NCBI GenBank assembly: GCA_025360685.1
Contig: JANYBR010000097.1
Span: forward strand, 1 to 16,981
DNA: 16,981 bases
Direction: 5' to 3'
From: Pseudomonadota bacterium
GTDB taxonomy: Bacteria > Pseudomonadota > Alphaproteobacteria > Micropepsales > Micropepsaceae
The notes under the pieces were generated by a model. The model saw nothing but the letters and a program-made list of their open reading frames with translations, was not told where the DNA came from and ran no database searches. The position numbers were made by a program, and so were the translations under genes. Of this stretch, positions 6,993 to 13,982 are shown in pieces. The first letter of the stretch is position 1; the number at the start of each line of letters is the position of its first letter.

Positions 6993-9026
6993 ATGTCTGG
7001 TAACAACAACGGCAGAGGACCACGCACCGTGGCTGTGGTGGGGCCCTACGGCAGCGGAAAGACGACGCTGCTGGAGAGCATTCTGGCCATCACGGGCGCG
7101 GTGCAGCGAAAAGGTTCCGTAACGCAGAAGAACAGCGTGGGCGATGCCAGTCCCGAAGCGCGGGCGCGGCAAATGAGCGTGGAAGTGAATTGCGCGACGA
7201 CGCGCTACATGGATCAGTCCTTCACTTTCCTCGACTGTCCCGGTTCGATCGAATTCCTGCAGGATGCATTGAACGTTCTGCCCGGCGTGGACGCGGCGAT
7301 CGTGGTGTGCGAGTCGGAGCCGGCCAAACTCCAGATGCTCCAGCCCTATCTCAAGCGCTTGTCGGATCTTCGCATTCCGCATTTTTTGTTCGTCAACAAG
7401 ATCGACAAGGCCAGCGGGTCGCTGCGCGCCTTGCTGACGATGCTGCAGGATGCCAGCGGCGCGCCGCTGCTGCTGCGCCAGATTCCGATCTGGGAAAACG
7501 AAGTCGTCACCGGATATGTCGATCTGGCGCTCGAGCGCGCCTACATCTACCGGCCGCACGACGCCAGCGAGATGATCGACATCAAGGACAAGGACGGCGA
7601 GAAACAGGCTCGCTTTGCGATGCTCGAAAAGCTCGCCGACTATGACGAGCACCTGATGGAAGAACTGCTCTCCGATATCGAACCGCCGCGCGACGAGGTG
7701 TTCACCGACCTGGCGAAGGAACTGGCACAGGGACTGGTGGTGCCCGTGCTGATTGGTTCGGCCGAAGGCGACAACGGCATGCGGCGACTGCTGAAAGCGC
7801 TGCGCCACGAGCTGCCGGACGTCTCGAGTGCAGCGAGCCGGGTTGGCATCAAGCCCGGCGCAGACGCGATCGTCCAGATTCTGAAGACCTACCACTCGAG
7901 CCATGGCGGCAAGCTCAGCCTGGCGCGCGTGATGTCTGGCACCCTCAAGGACGGCGCAATCCTGCACCGGCAGGATGGTTCGGACGCAAGGGTCGGCGGG
8001 CTCTTTTCGCTTCGCGGCGAAGTTCAAACCAAACTGACTGAAGTCCATGCCGGCGAAACGGTCGCGCTCGGACGGCTGGAAGGGGTGCTGACCGGCGAGA
8101 CGCTTTCGACCGCCAAGACGCCACCAGCGAAAGTCGAGGTCGAACATCTTGTGCCGGTCTATCGCCTGGCGATCGAAGCCGCCGACCGCAAGGACGAGGT
8201 CAAGCTGACGGCGGCGATCGCCAAGCTGCGCGAGGAAGATCCTTCGCTCAATTTCGAACAGAACGCGGAGCTTCATGAGATGTCGCTGGTCGGTCAGGGC
8301 GAAATCCATCTCAAAGTCGCGGTGGAAAAGTTGCTGAGCAAGTACGGGCTGAAGATCAACACCCATCCGCCGCGCGTGCCCTACAAGGAGACGATCCGCA
8401 AGGGTACCACCCAGCGCGGACGGCATCGCCGCCAATCGGGTGGCCATGGTCAGTTCGGCGATGTCGTGATCGACATCAAGCCGCTGCCGCGCGGCAGCGG
8501 ATTCGTCTTCAAGGACGAGATCGTCGGCGGTGTCGTGCCCAAGCAGTGGATTCCGTCGGTCGAAAAGGGCGTCGTCGAGTATCTGAAGCAGGGGCCGCTA
8601 GGCTTTCCGGTCGTCGACGTGGCCGTCGCGCTCAATGACGGTTCCTATCACACGGTGGACTCGTCCGATGCTGCGTTTCAGACCGCGGCGCGGCTGGCGA
8701 TGACCGAAGGCATGCCGAATTGTTCGCCGGTGCTACTCGAGTCGATCATGCATGTGAGGATCCATGTGCCGAACGACGCGACGGCCAAGGTCAATGCCAT
8801 GGTCAGCGGGCGGCGCGGCCAGCTCATGGGGTTCGACTCGCGTAACGGCTGGAAGGGCTGGGACACGGTGGAGGCACAGATGCCGCTGTCGGAAATGTCC
8901 GACCTCATCATCGACCTGCGTTCGCTGACGCAGGGCGTCGGCACCTACGAGATGTCATTCGACCATCTCGCCGAATTGACCGGCAAGCTGGCGGATCAGG
9001 TGACTGCGGCGCGAAAAGCGGCGTGA
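6993..9026 (+). CDS. EF-G-like translational GTPase (paralogue, not the housekeeping fusA)
   Basis: The 677-residue product starts at the ATG at 6993 behind GGAGG. The G domain has a P-loop GPYGSGKT (17-24), G3 DCPGS (81-85) and G4 NKID (135-138). EF-G domains II to V follow, including SHGGKLSLARVMSGTLKDG (domain II), GQGEIHLKVAVEKL (domain III) and GQFGDVVIDIKPLPRGSGF (domain IV). It departs from true EF-G. The switch I segment with the usual RGIT is replaced by DASPEARARQMSVE, and the catalytic His after DTPG is Ser85. From memory, both traits are general in a family of alphaproteobacterial second EF-G copies, whose role is not established. True fusA normally lies with rpsL, rpsG and tuf, absent here. 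The stop is 4 bases from that of the convergent TPM gene. A 533-codon frame on the other strand is a shadow. Confidence 0.92.
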   Translation: MSGNNNGRGPRTVAVVGPYGSGKTTLLESILAITGAVQRKGSVTQKNSVGDASPEARARQMSVEVNCATTRYMDQSFTFLDCPGSIEFLQDALNVLPGVDAAIVVCESEPAKLQMLQPYLKRLSDLRIPHFLFVNKIDKASGSLRALLTMLQDASGAPLLLRQIPIWENEVVTGYVDLALERAYIYRPHDASEMIDIKDKDGEKQARFAMLEKLADYDEHLMEELLSDIEPPRDEVFTDLAKELAQGLVVPVLIGSAEGDNGMRRLLKALRHELPDVSSAASRVGIKPGADAIVQILKTYHSSHGGKLSLARVMSGTLKDGAILHRQDGSDARVGGLFSLRGEVQTKLTEVHAGETVALGRLEGVLTGETLSTAKTPPAKVEVEHLVPVYRLAIEAADRKDEVKLTAAIAKLREEDPSLNFEQNAELHEMSLVGQGEIHLKVAVEKLLSKYGLKINTHPPRVPYKETIRKGTTQRGRHRRQSGGHGQFGDVVIDIKPLPRGSGFVFKDEIVGGVVPKQWIPSVEKGVVEYLKQGPLGFPVVDVAVALNDGSYHTVDSSDAAFQTAARLAMTEGMPNCSPVLLESIMHVRIHVPNDATAKVNAMVSGRRGQLMGFDSRNGWKGWDTVEAQMPLSEMSDLIIDLRSLTQGVGTYEMSFDHLAELTGKLADQVTAARKAA

Positions 9027-9030
9027 CGCT

Positions 9031-9603
9031 CTAGTGAAGCGTCCGTGAAGACGTCTGTATCGCGGCGCTGCATGACGCAATTGCCGCGAGCAGGCATTCG
9101 CGCAGGGACTTCGTCCTGGCGTCCGCCGTCAGTTCGCCGACAATGCGGTCCCACGAGGCTTGACCGACCTTGGCGTGCAATTCGCGGTCGGCAAGCAGTT
9201 CGACGTAACGCTCGCCAAGCGAAACGAACAGCAGCACGCCGCCGCGATGGGTCGTGAGAATTCGCGCGGCGAACTCGCGATGCGCGAGATTTTGAGCGCG
9301 TGTGCGCCAAACGGCGCGCGGCACAAGCAGCAAGCGCAGAGGCAGCCAGTCGAAAACGAGTGAGAACGCGACGAAAGCGAGTACTTCGCCCAGAACTGCC
9401 GGACCCACGAGTGTGCGCGGCCAAAGGATTGCCATCACGCCAGCCAGGAGGAGAGCAAATAAGGCGCCGTAGGCCAGCGGATACATCGCATAGCGATCAC
9501 TCGCGGGCACGACGATTAGGGCCAGATGCGTCTGCGTGCGGCTCTCCGCTTCGGCAATTGCCCGGTTGAGAGTCTCGCGGTCGCTCTTCGAAAGCTTGTC
9601 CAT
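9031..9603 (-). CDS. TPM-domain membrane protein (third gene of the lemA operon)
   Basis: The 190-residue product has an N-terminal segment SDRETLNRAIAEAESRTQ followed by HLALIVVPASDRY, two hydrophobic helices (about 42-60 and 66-86), and a later TPM-like part (FAARILTTHRGGVLLFVSLG, then ERYVELLADRELHAKV). This resembles the shorter TPM (TLP18.3/Psb32/MOLO-1) proteins that follow lemA and a longer TPM gene in many proteobacteria. Their biochemical role is unsettled; some TPM proteins are acid phosphatases. The ATG at 9603 overlaps the TGA of the preceding gene as TGATG, so translation is probably coupled. A TTG two codons upstream is less likely. It ends 4 bases from the EF-G-like stop. Confidence 0.85.
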   Translation of the reverse strand: MDKLSKSDRETLNRAIAEAESRTQTHLALIVVPASDRYAMYPLAYGALFALLLAGVMAILWPRTLVGPAVLGEVLAFVAFSLVFDWLPLRLLLVPRAVWRTRAQNLAHREFAARILTTHRGGVLLFVSLGERYVELLADRELHAKVGQASWDRIVGELTADARTKSLRECLLAAIASCSAAIQTSSRTLH

Positions 9604-10364
9604 CACCAATGTCCCGAGGCGCCGCCGCCACCGAACGAACCGCCGCCGCCGGAAAATCCGCCCGACGAGCCGCCAAACCCGCCGCCAAAACCGCCACCCC
9701 GACCCCAGCCGCCGCCAAGACCTCCGAGAAAGAGCAACGGCCAGAAGAACCGCCCGAACAACAGCCAGAGCACAATCACGATCACGATGATGGGAATGTG
9801 TCCGCCGCCGCTGTCCGGCTGAACGTCCTCGGCCGGCGGCGCGCTCACGGTTGCCGAGGGATGGCCGCCCAGCACTTTGAGCACCGTGATCGTGCCGTTC
9901 GTCACGCCGCCGTCATAGTCGCCCTTGCGGAAACTGGGCAGCATCACGTTCTGAATGATCAGCGCGCTCTGTGCGTCGGTCAGCGTCCCTTCCAGGCCGT
10001 ATCCGACTTCGATCCGCACATCATGCGTGCTCGGCGAGACGATCAGCAGAACACCGTTGTTCTTCGCCTTCGTGCCGATCCCCCAGGCACGTCCGAGCTG
10101 GTAGCCGTACTGCTCGATGGTCGTGCCCTGCAGCGATTTCAACGTGACCACGACGACCTGGTTTGTGGTCTGTCGCTCGTGCTCGGCGAGCAGGGTTATC
10201 AGCCTCTCGCGCGTGTCGGGCGACAGAATGCCCGCTTCGTCCACCACGCGGCCGGTCAGCGCGGGAAAGCTGAGCGCCGCCTGTGCCGCAATAAGTCCGA
10301 GCAGAAGAAAGGCGACCGCAGCTCCGGCAATCCGTGCAACGGCGGACGCCTGCGCTCTGGCCAT
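9603..10364 (-). CDS. TPM-domain protein with Gly-rich tail (YgcG type)
   Basis: The 253-residue product has a signal segment (about 12-32), a TPM domain at roughly 38-165 (LTGRVVDEAGILSPDTRERL, TNQVVVVTLKSLQG, KNNGVLLIVSP, VRIEVGYGLEGTLTD), a hydrophobic helix at 188-213 and a tail made almost only of Gly, Ser and Phe (214-252, ending GGGGASGHW). This is the standard layout of the COG1512/YgcG group, anchored in the inner membrane with the TPM domain in the periplasm. It starts two bases after the lemA stop, and its own stop overlaps the start of the next gene, so the three genes form one operon. The open frame reaches up to 11009 because lemA lies in another frame; the ATG at 10364 gives a sensible signal peptide. 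Confidence 0.92.
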   Translation of the reverse strand: MARAQASAVARIAGAAVAFLLLGLIAAQAALSFPALTGRVVDEAGILSPDTRERLITLLAEHERQTTNQVVVVTLKSLQGTTIEQYGYQLGRAWGIGTKAKNNGVLLIVSPSTHDVRIEVGYGLEGTLTDAQSALIIQNVMLPSFRKGDYDGGVTNGTITVLKVLGGHPSATVSAPPAEDVQPDSGGGHIPIIVIVIVLWLLFGRFFWPLLFLGGLGGGWGRGGGFGGGFGGSSGGFSGGGGSFGGGGASGHW

Positions 10365-10366
10365 CG

Positions 10367-10969
10367 TCAGAACTGGACCTGCGGCGTCTGCTGCGCTTTC
10401 ACCGTGATCGTGAACGTCTCGCGCGGCTTGGCGTCGGGATAGAAAATCGCTGCAATCCAGCGGCTGGGAATCGTGCGCAAGGTCGTATTGTAGACCTGCA
10501 CGGCGTCGATGTAGTCCTTGCGCGCCACAGCGATCCGGTTTTCGGTGCCTTCTAGTTGCGACTGCAGCACGAGAAAGTTCTGGTTCGACTTCAGATCCGG
10601 ATATGCTTCGCTTACGGCAAGCAGCCGTCCGAGTGCGCCGCCCAGCGCCGCCTGGTTTTGCTCGAACTGATGGAACGCCTGCGGGTTGGAGAGAATGTCC
10701 GGCGGCAGGGTCATTTGCGTTGCGTGGGCGCGTGCCTCGGTGACTTCGCGCAGGACAGTTTCTTCCTGCTTGGCGTAGCCCTTCACGGTTGCGACCAGAT
10801 TGGGAACCAGGTCGGCGCGCCGCTGGTATTGGTTCAGTACCTCGCTCCAAGCCGCCTTGACCTGCTCGTCCTGGGTCGGCACCGCATTGATGCCACAGGC
10901 CGACAGACCGACGGCGATGAGGAACACGGCCGCAAGCCTGGCAGAAATTCGGATGATGGAATGGGACAT
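10367..10969 (-). CDS. lemA: LemA family protein
   Basis: The 200-residue product begins with a lipoprotein-like signal (SARLAAVFLIAVGLSAC, lipobox LSAC, Cys25). It then has the LemA core: NQYQRRADLVPNLVATVKGY, EETVLREVTEARAHATQM, LLAVSEAYPDLKSNQNFLVL and QSQLEGTENRIAVARKDY, ending with VYNTTLRTIPSRW. LemA proteins are helical, membrane-attached and of unsettled function, and are often encoded with TPM genes as here. A lipidated Cys is common in proteobacterial members. The start at 10969 follows AGGGAG by about ten bases. The gene heads a three-gene operon reading towards 9031 and is separated from the upstream small RNA by an intrinsic terminator. Confidence 0.93.
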   Translation of the reverse strand: MSHSIIRISARLAAVFLIAVGLSACGINAVPTQDEQVKAAWSEVLNQYQRRADLVPNLVATVKGYAKQEETVLREVTEARAHATQMTLPPDILSNPQAFHQFEQNQAALGGALGRLLAVSEAYPDLKSNQNFLVLQSQLEGTENRIAVARKDYIDAVQVYNTTLRTIPSRWIAAIFYPDAKPRETFTITVKAQQTPQVQF

Positions 10970-11008
10970 CGTCTCGGGCTCCCTCGCGATCAGACGGCAT
11001 TGCTAGCA

Positions 11009-11040
11009 CATCGCGTCCTTGACCGGGACGCGTTGCGATG
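11009..11040. repeat. Imperfect inverted repeat upstream of lemA
   Basis: CGCGTCC (11012-11018) pairs with GGACGCG (11026-11032) around seven bases. The stem can be extended by CATC/GATG at the outside if TTGC is bulged out on one side. It lies 40-70 bases before the lemA start and could be an operator or leader hairpin. No T-run adjoins it. Confidence 0.4.
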
Positions 11041-11055
11041 AATCAACCGGCAGTC

Positions 11056-11088
11056 AAAAAAACGCCAGGGCGATTGCTCGCCCTGGCG
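11056..11088 (-). terminator. Strong Rho-independent terminator
   Basis: CGCCAGGGCGA (11063-11073) and TCGCCCTGGCG (11078-11088) form a perfect 11-bp stem with loop TTGC on the plus strand. On the minus strand seven Ts follow. It ends the candidate small RNA and any readthrough from lysR before the lemA operon. Confidence 0.93.
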
Positions 11089-11184
11089 TCAGGCGTCGCT
11101 TGGGTCGCGCGGGACAAGCCCGCGCCGGTTTCGCGCTTGGGACACGCAACCTTGTCGCGGCCAAAGGGGGGAGGGCCGACGACA
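11056..11184 (-). ncRNA. Candidate trans-acting small RNA, AbcR/alpha-r15-like
   Basis: Reading the minus strand from about 11184 there are three stem-loops. The first (11183-11154) has a 9-bp stem with one bulge and the loop CUCCCCCCUUU, able to pair with Shine-Dalgarno sequences. The second (11125-11107) has a perfect 7-bp GC stem. The third (11088-11063) has a perfect 11-bp stem, a 4-base loop and seven U residues, an intrinsic terminator. A promoter-like element lies just upstream at 11191-11218. The order lrp, trxB, LsrB-like lysR, RNA matches, from memory, the place of AbcR RNAs in rhizobia, which act with Hfq on mRNAs for ABC transporter subunits. The structure is seen; the AbcR identity is inferred. 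The ends are estimates. Only one copy is present, whereas rhizobia often have two in tandem. Confidence 0.62.
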
Positions 11185-11190
11185 TCCATT

Positions 11191-11218
11191 GAGATAGGAA
11201 TGCGCCCGCCAGGTTCAA
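11191..11218 (-). promoter_or_regulatory. Promoter-like element for the candidate small RNA
   Basis: On the minus strand TTGAACC (11218-11212), 13 bases, then CCTATCTC (11198-11191) resembles the Caulobacter housekeeping pattern TTGACGS, 10-14 bases, GCTANAWC. Initiation would fall near 11184, exactly where the first hairpin begins. It lies 19 bases after the lysR stop. Confidence 0.5.
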
Positions 11219-11236
11219 TGCCCGGCGGATGAAAAA

Positions 11237-12127
11237 TTAGTAGCGCCATTCCTTCGAGGCACGCACGAGAAAATCGCGGAAAGCCGCCACGCGCTTGGAC
11301 TGGCGCAGCGCATCGGCATAGACAAGGTGCACGTCGAAGCTGGGGCCGGGCACGTCGGGCAGTACGCGGACCAGATGCGGCCGCTCGGCGGCGACATAGT
11401 CAGGCACCGCTGCAATTCCGACGCCCGCCTCGGTGGCGCACAAGATGCCCGTCACATTGTTGATGCGCACGGTGCGGCCCTTGCCGCTCAGCCGGCGGCG
11501 CGTCTGTTCCAGCAGCCAGTTGATCTCGCGGATCTCCGGCGCCGCGGTCTCGCCGTAGGCGATGATCGTGTGGTCGGCGAGTTCGTCGAGCGACTGCGGC
11601 GTGCCGTATTTTTCCAGATAGGTCTTCGTCGCGTACATGTGATAGTGCACGGTGAAGAGCTTGCGCTGAATGAGATCGGCCTGCACCGGCGCGCGCATGC
11701 GGATGGCAAGATCGGCCTCGCGCTGCGCCAGATCGAGCTCACGGTCTTCCATCACCAGGTGAACTTCGACCTCGGGATATTCCTTCAGGAAATCGTCGAG
11801 CCGCGGCACCAGCCAGTAGGTGCCGATGCCGTGGCTGGACGTGATCTTGAGCGCGCCGCGCGGCGACTCGCGCACATTCTTGAGCGCCTCCTCGGCCTGT
11901 GCCAACCGCGCCAGGACATCGGTGACCGCCGAGTAGAGCATCTCGCCTTCGTCGGTCAGGGTCAGCCCGCGCGCGTGGCGCTGGAACAGCGGCGTGGTGA
12001 TCTCTTCTTCCAGGGCGCTGATCTGCCGGCTGACCGCTGACTGGCTGAGCGTCAGCATCTGCCCCGCATGCGTGAAGCTGCCGGCCGAGGCGACCGCGTG
12101 AAAGATGCGAAGCTTGTCCCAGTCCAT
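11237..12127 (-). CDS. LysR-type transcription regulator, LsrB/VtlR-like
   Basis: The 296-residue product has a winged helix-turn-helix at 1-60 (MDWDKLRIFHAVASAGSFTH, LSQSAVSRQISALEEE) and a LysR effector domain at about 90-295 (GALKITSSHGIGTYWLVPRL, EVHLVMEDRELDLAQREADL). The MDWDKLRIFHAVA start and the position next to trxB and lrp point to the LsrB/VtlR group of alphaproteobacteria, which are linked with oxidative stress, envelope traits and, for VtlR, activation of a neighbouring AbcR RNA. LsrB senses redox state through cysteines; this protein has only one Cys (230), so a multi-cysteine switch within a monomer is not available. The ATG at 12127 follows AAAGG by eight bases. It lies 135 bases after trxB on the same strand, with a tandem repeat between them. 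The specific assignment is inferred from sequence resemblance and context. Confidence 0.87.
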   Translation of the reverse strand: MDWDKLRIFHAVASAGSFTHAGQMLTLSQSAVSRQISALEEEITTPLFQRHARGLTLTDEGEMLYSAVTDVLARLAQAEEALKNVRESPRGALKITSSHGIGTYWLVPRLDDFLKEYPEVEVHLVMEDRELDLAQREADLAIRMRAPVQADLIQRKLFTVHYHMYATKTYLEKYGTPQSLDELADHTIIAYGETAAPEIREINWLLEQTRRRLSGKGRTVRINNVTGILCATEAGVGIAAVPDYVAAERPHLVRVLPDVPGPSFDVHLVYADALRQSKRVAAFRDFLVRASKEWRY

Positions 12128-12198
12128 CTTCGTTACCTTTTTCGCGCCGCTCTCATGCGGTCGCTACCCGCTACATGCAATGCAAAGTTCGTGACTGT

Positions 12199-12283
12199 TC
12201 ATTTCACTGTGGCCTCCGGCCACGGGGTCATTTCAACAGTGGTCTTCGGCCACGAGGTCATTTCAACTGTGTCCGCCGGCGAG
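12199..12283. repeat. About 30-bp tandem repeat, 2.7 copies, each with a hairpin
   Basis: Units begin TCATTTCA at 12199, 12228 and 12258 (29, 30 and a partial, more diverged 26 bases). The first two each contain a small hairpin: GTGGCC-tcc-GGCCAC in unit one and GTGGTC-ttc-GGCCAC in unit two, the latter kept by a G-U pair. The third unit overlaps the 3' end of trxB. The repeat lies between trxB and lysR. Confidence 0.8.
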
Positions 12284-13201
12284 AAAGCGTTCGGCTTCCA
12301 GCGCCGCCATGCAACCCATGCCTGCCGCAGTCACGGCCTGGCGAAAGATCTTGTCCTTTACGTCGCCTGCCGCGAAGACGCCCGCCACGCTGGTGTGCGT
12401 CGAGTCCGGCGCGGTCTTGATGTAGCCGATTTCATCCATCTCAAGCTGACCTTTGAACAGTTCGGTCGCGGGCGAATGGCCGATGGCAATGAAGAGTCCA
12501 TCGACGGCCAGATCCCGCGTGGAACCGGTCACCGTATTGCGCAGTTTGACGCCGCTGACGCCCTTGGGATTTTCCGTCCCCGCTACCTCGAGAACTTCGG
12601 TGTCGTACAGAATCTGCACCTTGCGGTTGGCTTGAAGGCGCATCTGATTGGTCTTGTCCGCGCGCAGCGCATCGCGGCGATGGATCAGGGTGACCTTCTC
12701 GGCGAAATTGGTCAGGAACAGTGCTTCCTCTGCCGCCGTGTTGCCGCCACCCACCACGGCGACGTTCTTTCCCCTGAAGAAAAAACCGTCGCAGGTGGCA
12801 CAGGCCGACACGCCGAAGCCCTGGAACTTGCTCTCCGACGGCAGGCCCAGCCAGTTGGCACTGGCGCCCGTGGCGATGATCAACGTGTCCGCGGTGTATT
12901 TTGTGCCGCTGTCGCCGTTGAGGGCGAAGGGTCTGCGCGCCAGATCGACCGCGGTAATCGTGTCTTGAACGAGCTTCGTGCCGACATGCTCTGCCTGCGC
13001 CTGCATCTGTTCCATCAGCCAGGGTCCCTGAATGACGTCGGCGAACCCGGGATAGTTTTCGACTTCGGTGGTGATGGTGAGCTGGCCGCCCGGCTGTATG
13101 CCGCCAATCAATGTCGGCTCGAGCATCGCGCGCGCCGCGTAGATGGCGGCCGTGCAGCCAGCGGGACCACTACCCAGGATGATGACTTTGGAATGAGGCA
13201 T
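12263..13201 (-). CDS. trxB: Thioredoxin reductase (NADPH)
   Basis: The 312-residue flavoenzyme passes electrons from NADPH through FAD to thioredoxin in the cytoplasm. It shows the FAD-binding GSGPAG (10-15), the redox-active CATC (134-137) inside SACATCDGFFF, the NADPH-binding GGGNTAAEEA (151-160) with HRRDALRA (175-182), and the C-terminal FAD motif AAGD (277-280). Length is normal. I chose the ATG at 13201, with GGAG just upstream, because MPHSKVIILGSGPAG is the usual beginning; the open frame extends to 13321 but the added residues are not typical. A promoter-like element lies at 13300-13328. It is divergent from the lrp-like gene and upstream of lysR on the same strand. LsrB-type regulators are reported to affect trxB in rhizobia, so feedback is possible. 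Confidence 0.96.
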   Translation of the reverse strand: MPHSKVIILGSGPAGCTAAIYAARAMLEPTLIGGIQPGGQLTITTEVENYPGFADVIQGPWLMEQMQAQAEHVGTKLVQDTITAVDLARRPFALNGDSGTKYTADTLIIATGASANWLGLPSESKFQGFGVSACATCDGFFFRGKNVAVVGGGNTAAEEALFLTNFAEKVTLIHRRDALRADKTNQMRLQANRKVQILYDTEVLEVAGTENPKGVSGVKLRNTVTGSTRDLAVDGLFIAIGHSPATELFKGQLEMDEIGYIKTAPDSTHTSVAGVFAAGDVKDKIFRQAVTAAGMGCMAALEAERFLAGGHS

Positions 13202-13299
13202 GGCGGCTCCGGGCTCGAAAGAGCGAGACGCCCACGGCGCGCCGACCGTTTCCGGCCACGCTGTCCAAAAGCCCCATGCCCCTTGGCTTGATCGCTTCT

Positions 13300-13328
13300 G
13301 ATATCGGAACCACAAGGCCAAAGGTCAA
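13300..13328 (-). promoter_or_regulatory. Promoter-like element for trxB
   Basis: On the minus strand TTGACC (13328-13323), 17 bases, then GATATC (13305-13300). The -35 is a good match and the spacing ideal; the -10 is weak. It would give a leader of about 90 bases before the trxB start. Confidence 0.45.
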
Positions 13329-13381
13329 GCAGCGCGGATTGCCTATTTCCAGCATGGACTTGCGAGCGACCCCGAGACAGT

Positions 13382-13390
13382 TGTGGATAA
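13382..13390 (-). promoter_or_regulatory. Perfect 9-base DnaA-box sequence
   Basis: The minus strand reads TTATCCACA, the consensus DnaA box, in the trxB/lrp divergent intergenic region. Only one copy is present, so it is no origin. It could tie the promoters to DnaA levels or be chance. Confidence 0.35.
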
Positions 13391-13498
13391 GCACTGGCGA
13401 ATCGAAAAGTGAGCGATTGGGGGTGTGGAAATATTATTGCTCTGGTGGGGGTGTCAGCGTTAAAAGCATCCGTCTTATCCCGCCCAAAGGTCCCCGCC

Positions 13499-13978
13499 GT
13501 GGAGCATCACAAGCTCGATTCCATCGATTTGCGCATTCTTTCCGAGCTGCAGGCGAACGGCCGCATCACCAATGTGGAGCTGTCACGCCGAGCGAAAATC
13601 ACAGCGCCGCCCTGCCTGCGCCGCATGCGTGCACTGGAGAAGAGCGGCTTCATCCAGGGCTATCACGCTGATCTCAACGGCAAGTCGCTGGGCTTTGAAG
13701 TCACCGCCTATGTCTTCGTCGGTCTCTCGAGCCAACACGATGGCGATCTCAAGCACTTCGAAGAGCGGGTGCGCTCCTGGCCGACAGTGCGCGAGTGCTA
13801 CATGCTCTCGGGCGAGGTCGACTTTCTGCTCAAATGCGTGGCGACCGATCTTTCGACGTTTCAGCGCTTCGTCTCGGAGACGCTGACGGCGGAAAAGAAC
13901 GTGGCGAGCGTCAAGAGTTCGCTGGTTATGCATGCCAGCAAGATCGAAGCCGGCGTGCCGCTCGACGTGAAGGCTTGA
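13499..13978 (+). CDS. Lrp/AsnC family transcription regulator
   Basis: The 159-residue product has an N-terminal helix-turn-helix (KLDSIDLRILSELQANGRIT, then NVELSRRAKITAPPCLRRMR, about 5-48) and the C-terminal AsnC ligand-binding domain (GFEVTAYVFVGLS, VRECYMLSGEVDFLLKCVAT, about 66-140). Family members form dimers or octamers, bind amino acids and control amino-acid and transport genes. I chose the GTG at 13499, with AAAGG eight bases upstream, since it gives the family's normal length. The frame opens at a GTG at 13409, but the extra 30 residues do not look like the family, and a TATTAT -10-like element at 13432 would then be inside the gene. It is divergent from trxB, as at the rhizobial lsrB locus, and its stop is 4 bases from that of the convergent transporter gene. 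Confidence 0.92.
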   Translation: MEHHKLDSIDLRILSELQANGRITNVELSRRAKITAPPCLRRMRALEKSGFIQGYHADLNGKSLGFEVTAYVFVGLSSQHDGDLKHFEERVRSWPTVRECYMLSGEVDFLLKCVATDLSTFQRFVSETLTAEKNVASVKSSLVMHASKIEAGVPLDVKA

Positions 13979-13982
13979 CGAA

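Noticed and set aside
6846..8447. Minus-strand open frame of 533 codons
   Set aside because: It is antisense to the EF-G-like gene, whose GTPase motifs are clear. The composition is that of a mirror frame and there is no ribosome site.
10365..11009. Upstream extension of the first TPM gene to give a 468-residue protein
   Set aside because: The extension is out of frame with lemA over the same DNA and has no signal or domain; the ATG at 10364 gives a proper signal peptide.
11043..11249. Minus-strand open frame of 68 codons in the small RNA region
   Set aside because: It has no ribosome site or known motif, and it runs across the 11-bp terminator stem. The RNA reading explains the region better.
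12175..12420. Plus-strand frame with a repeated peptide, RPRGHFN
   Set aside because: The peptide repeat only reflects the 30-bp DNA tandem repeat. The rest of the frame is antisense to trxB.
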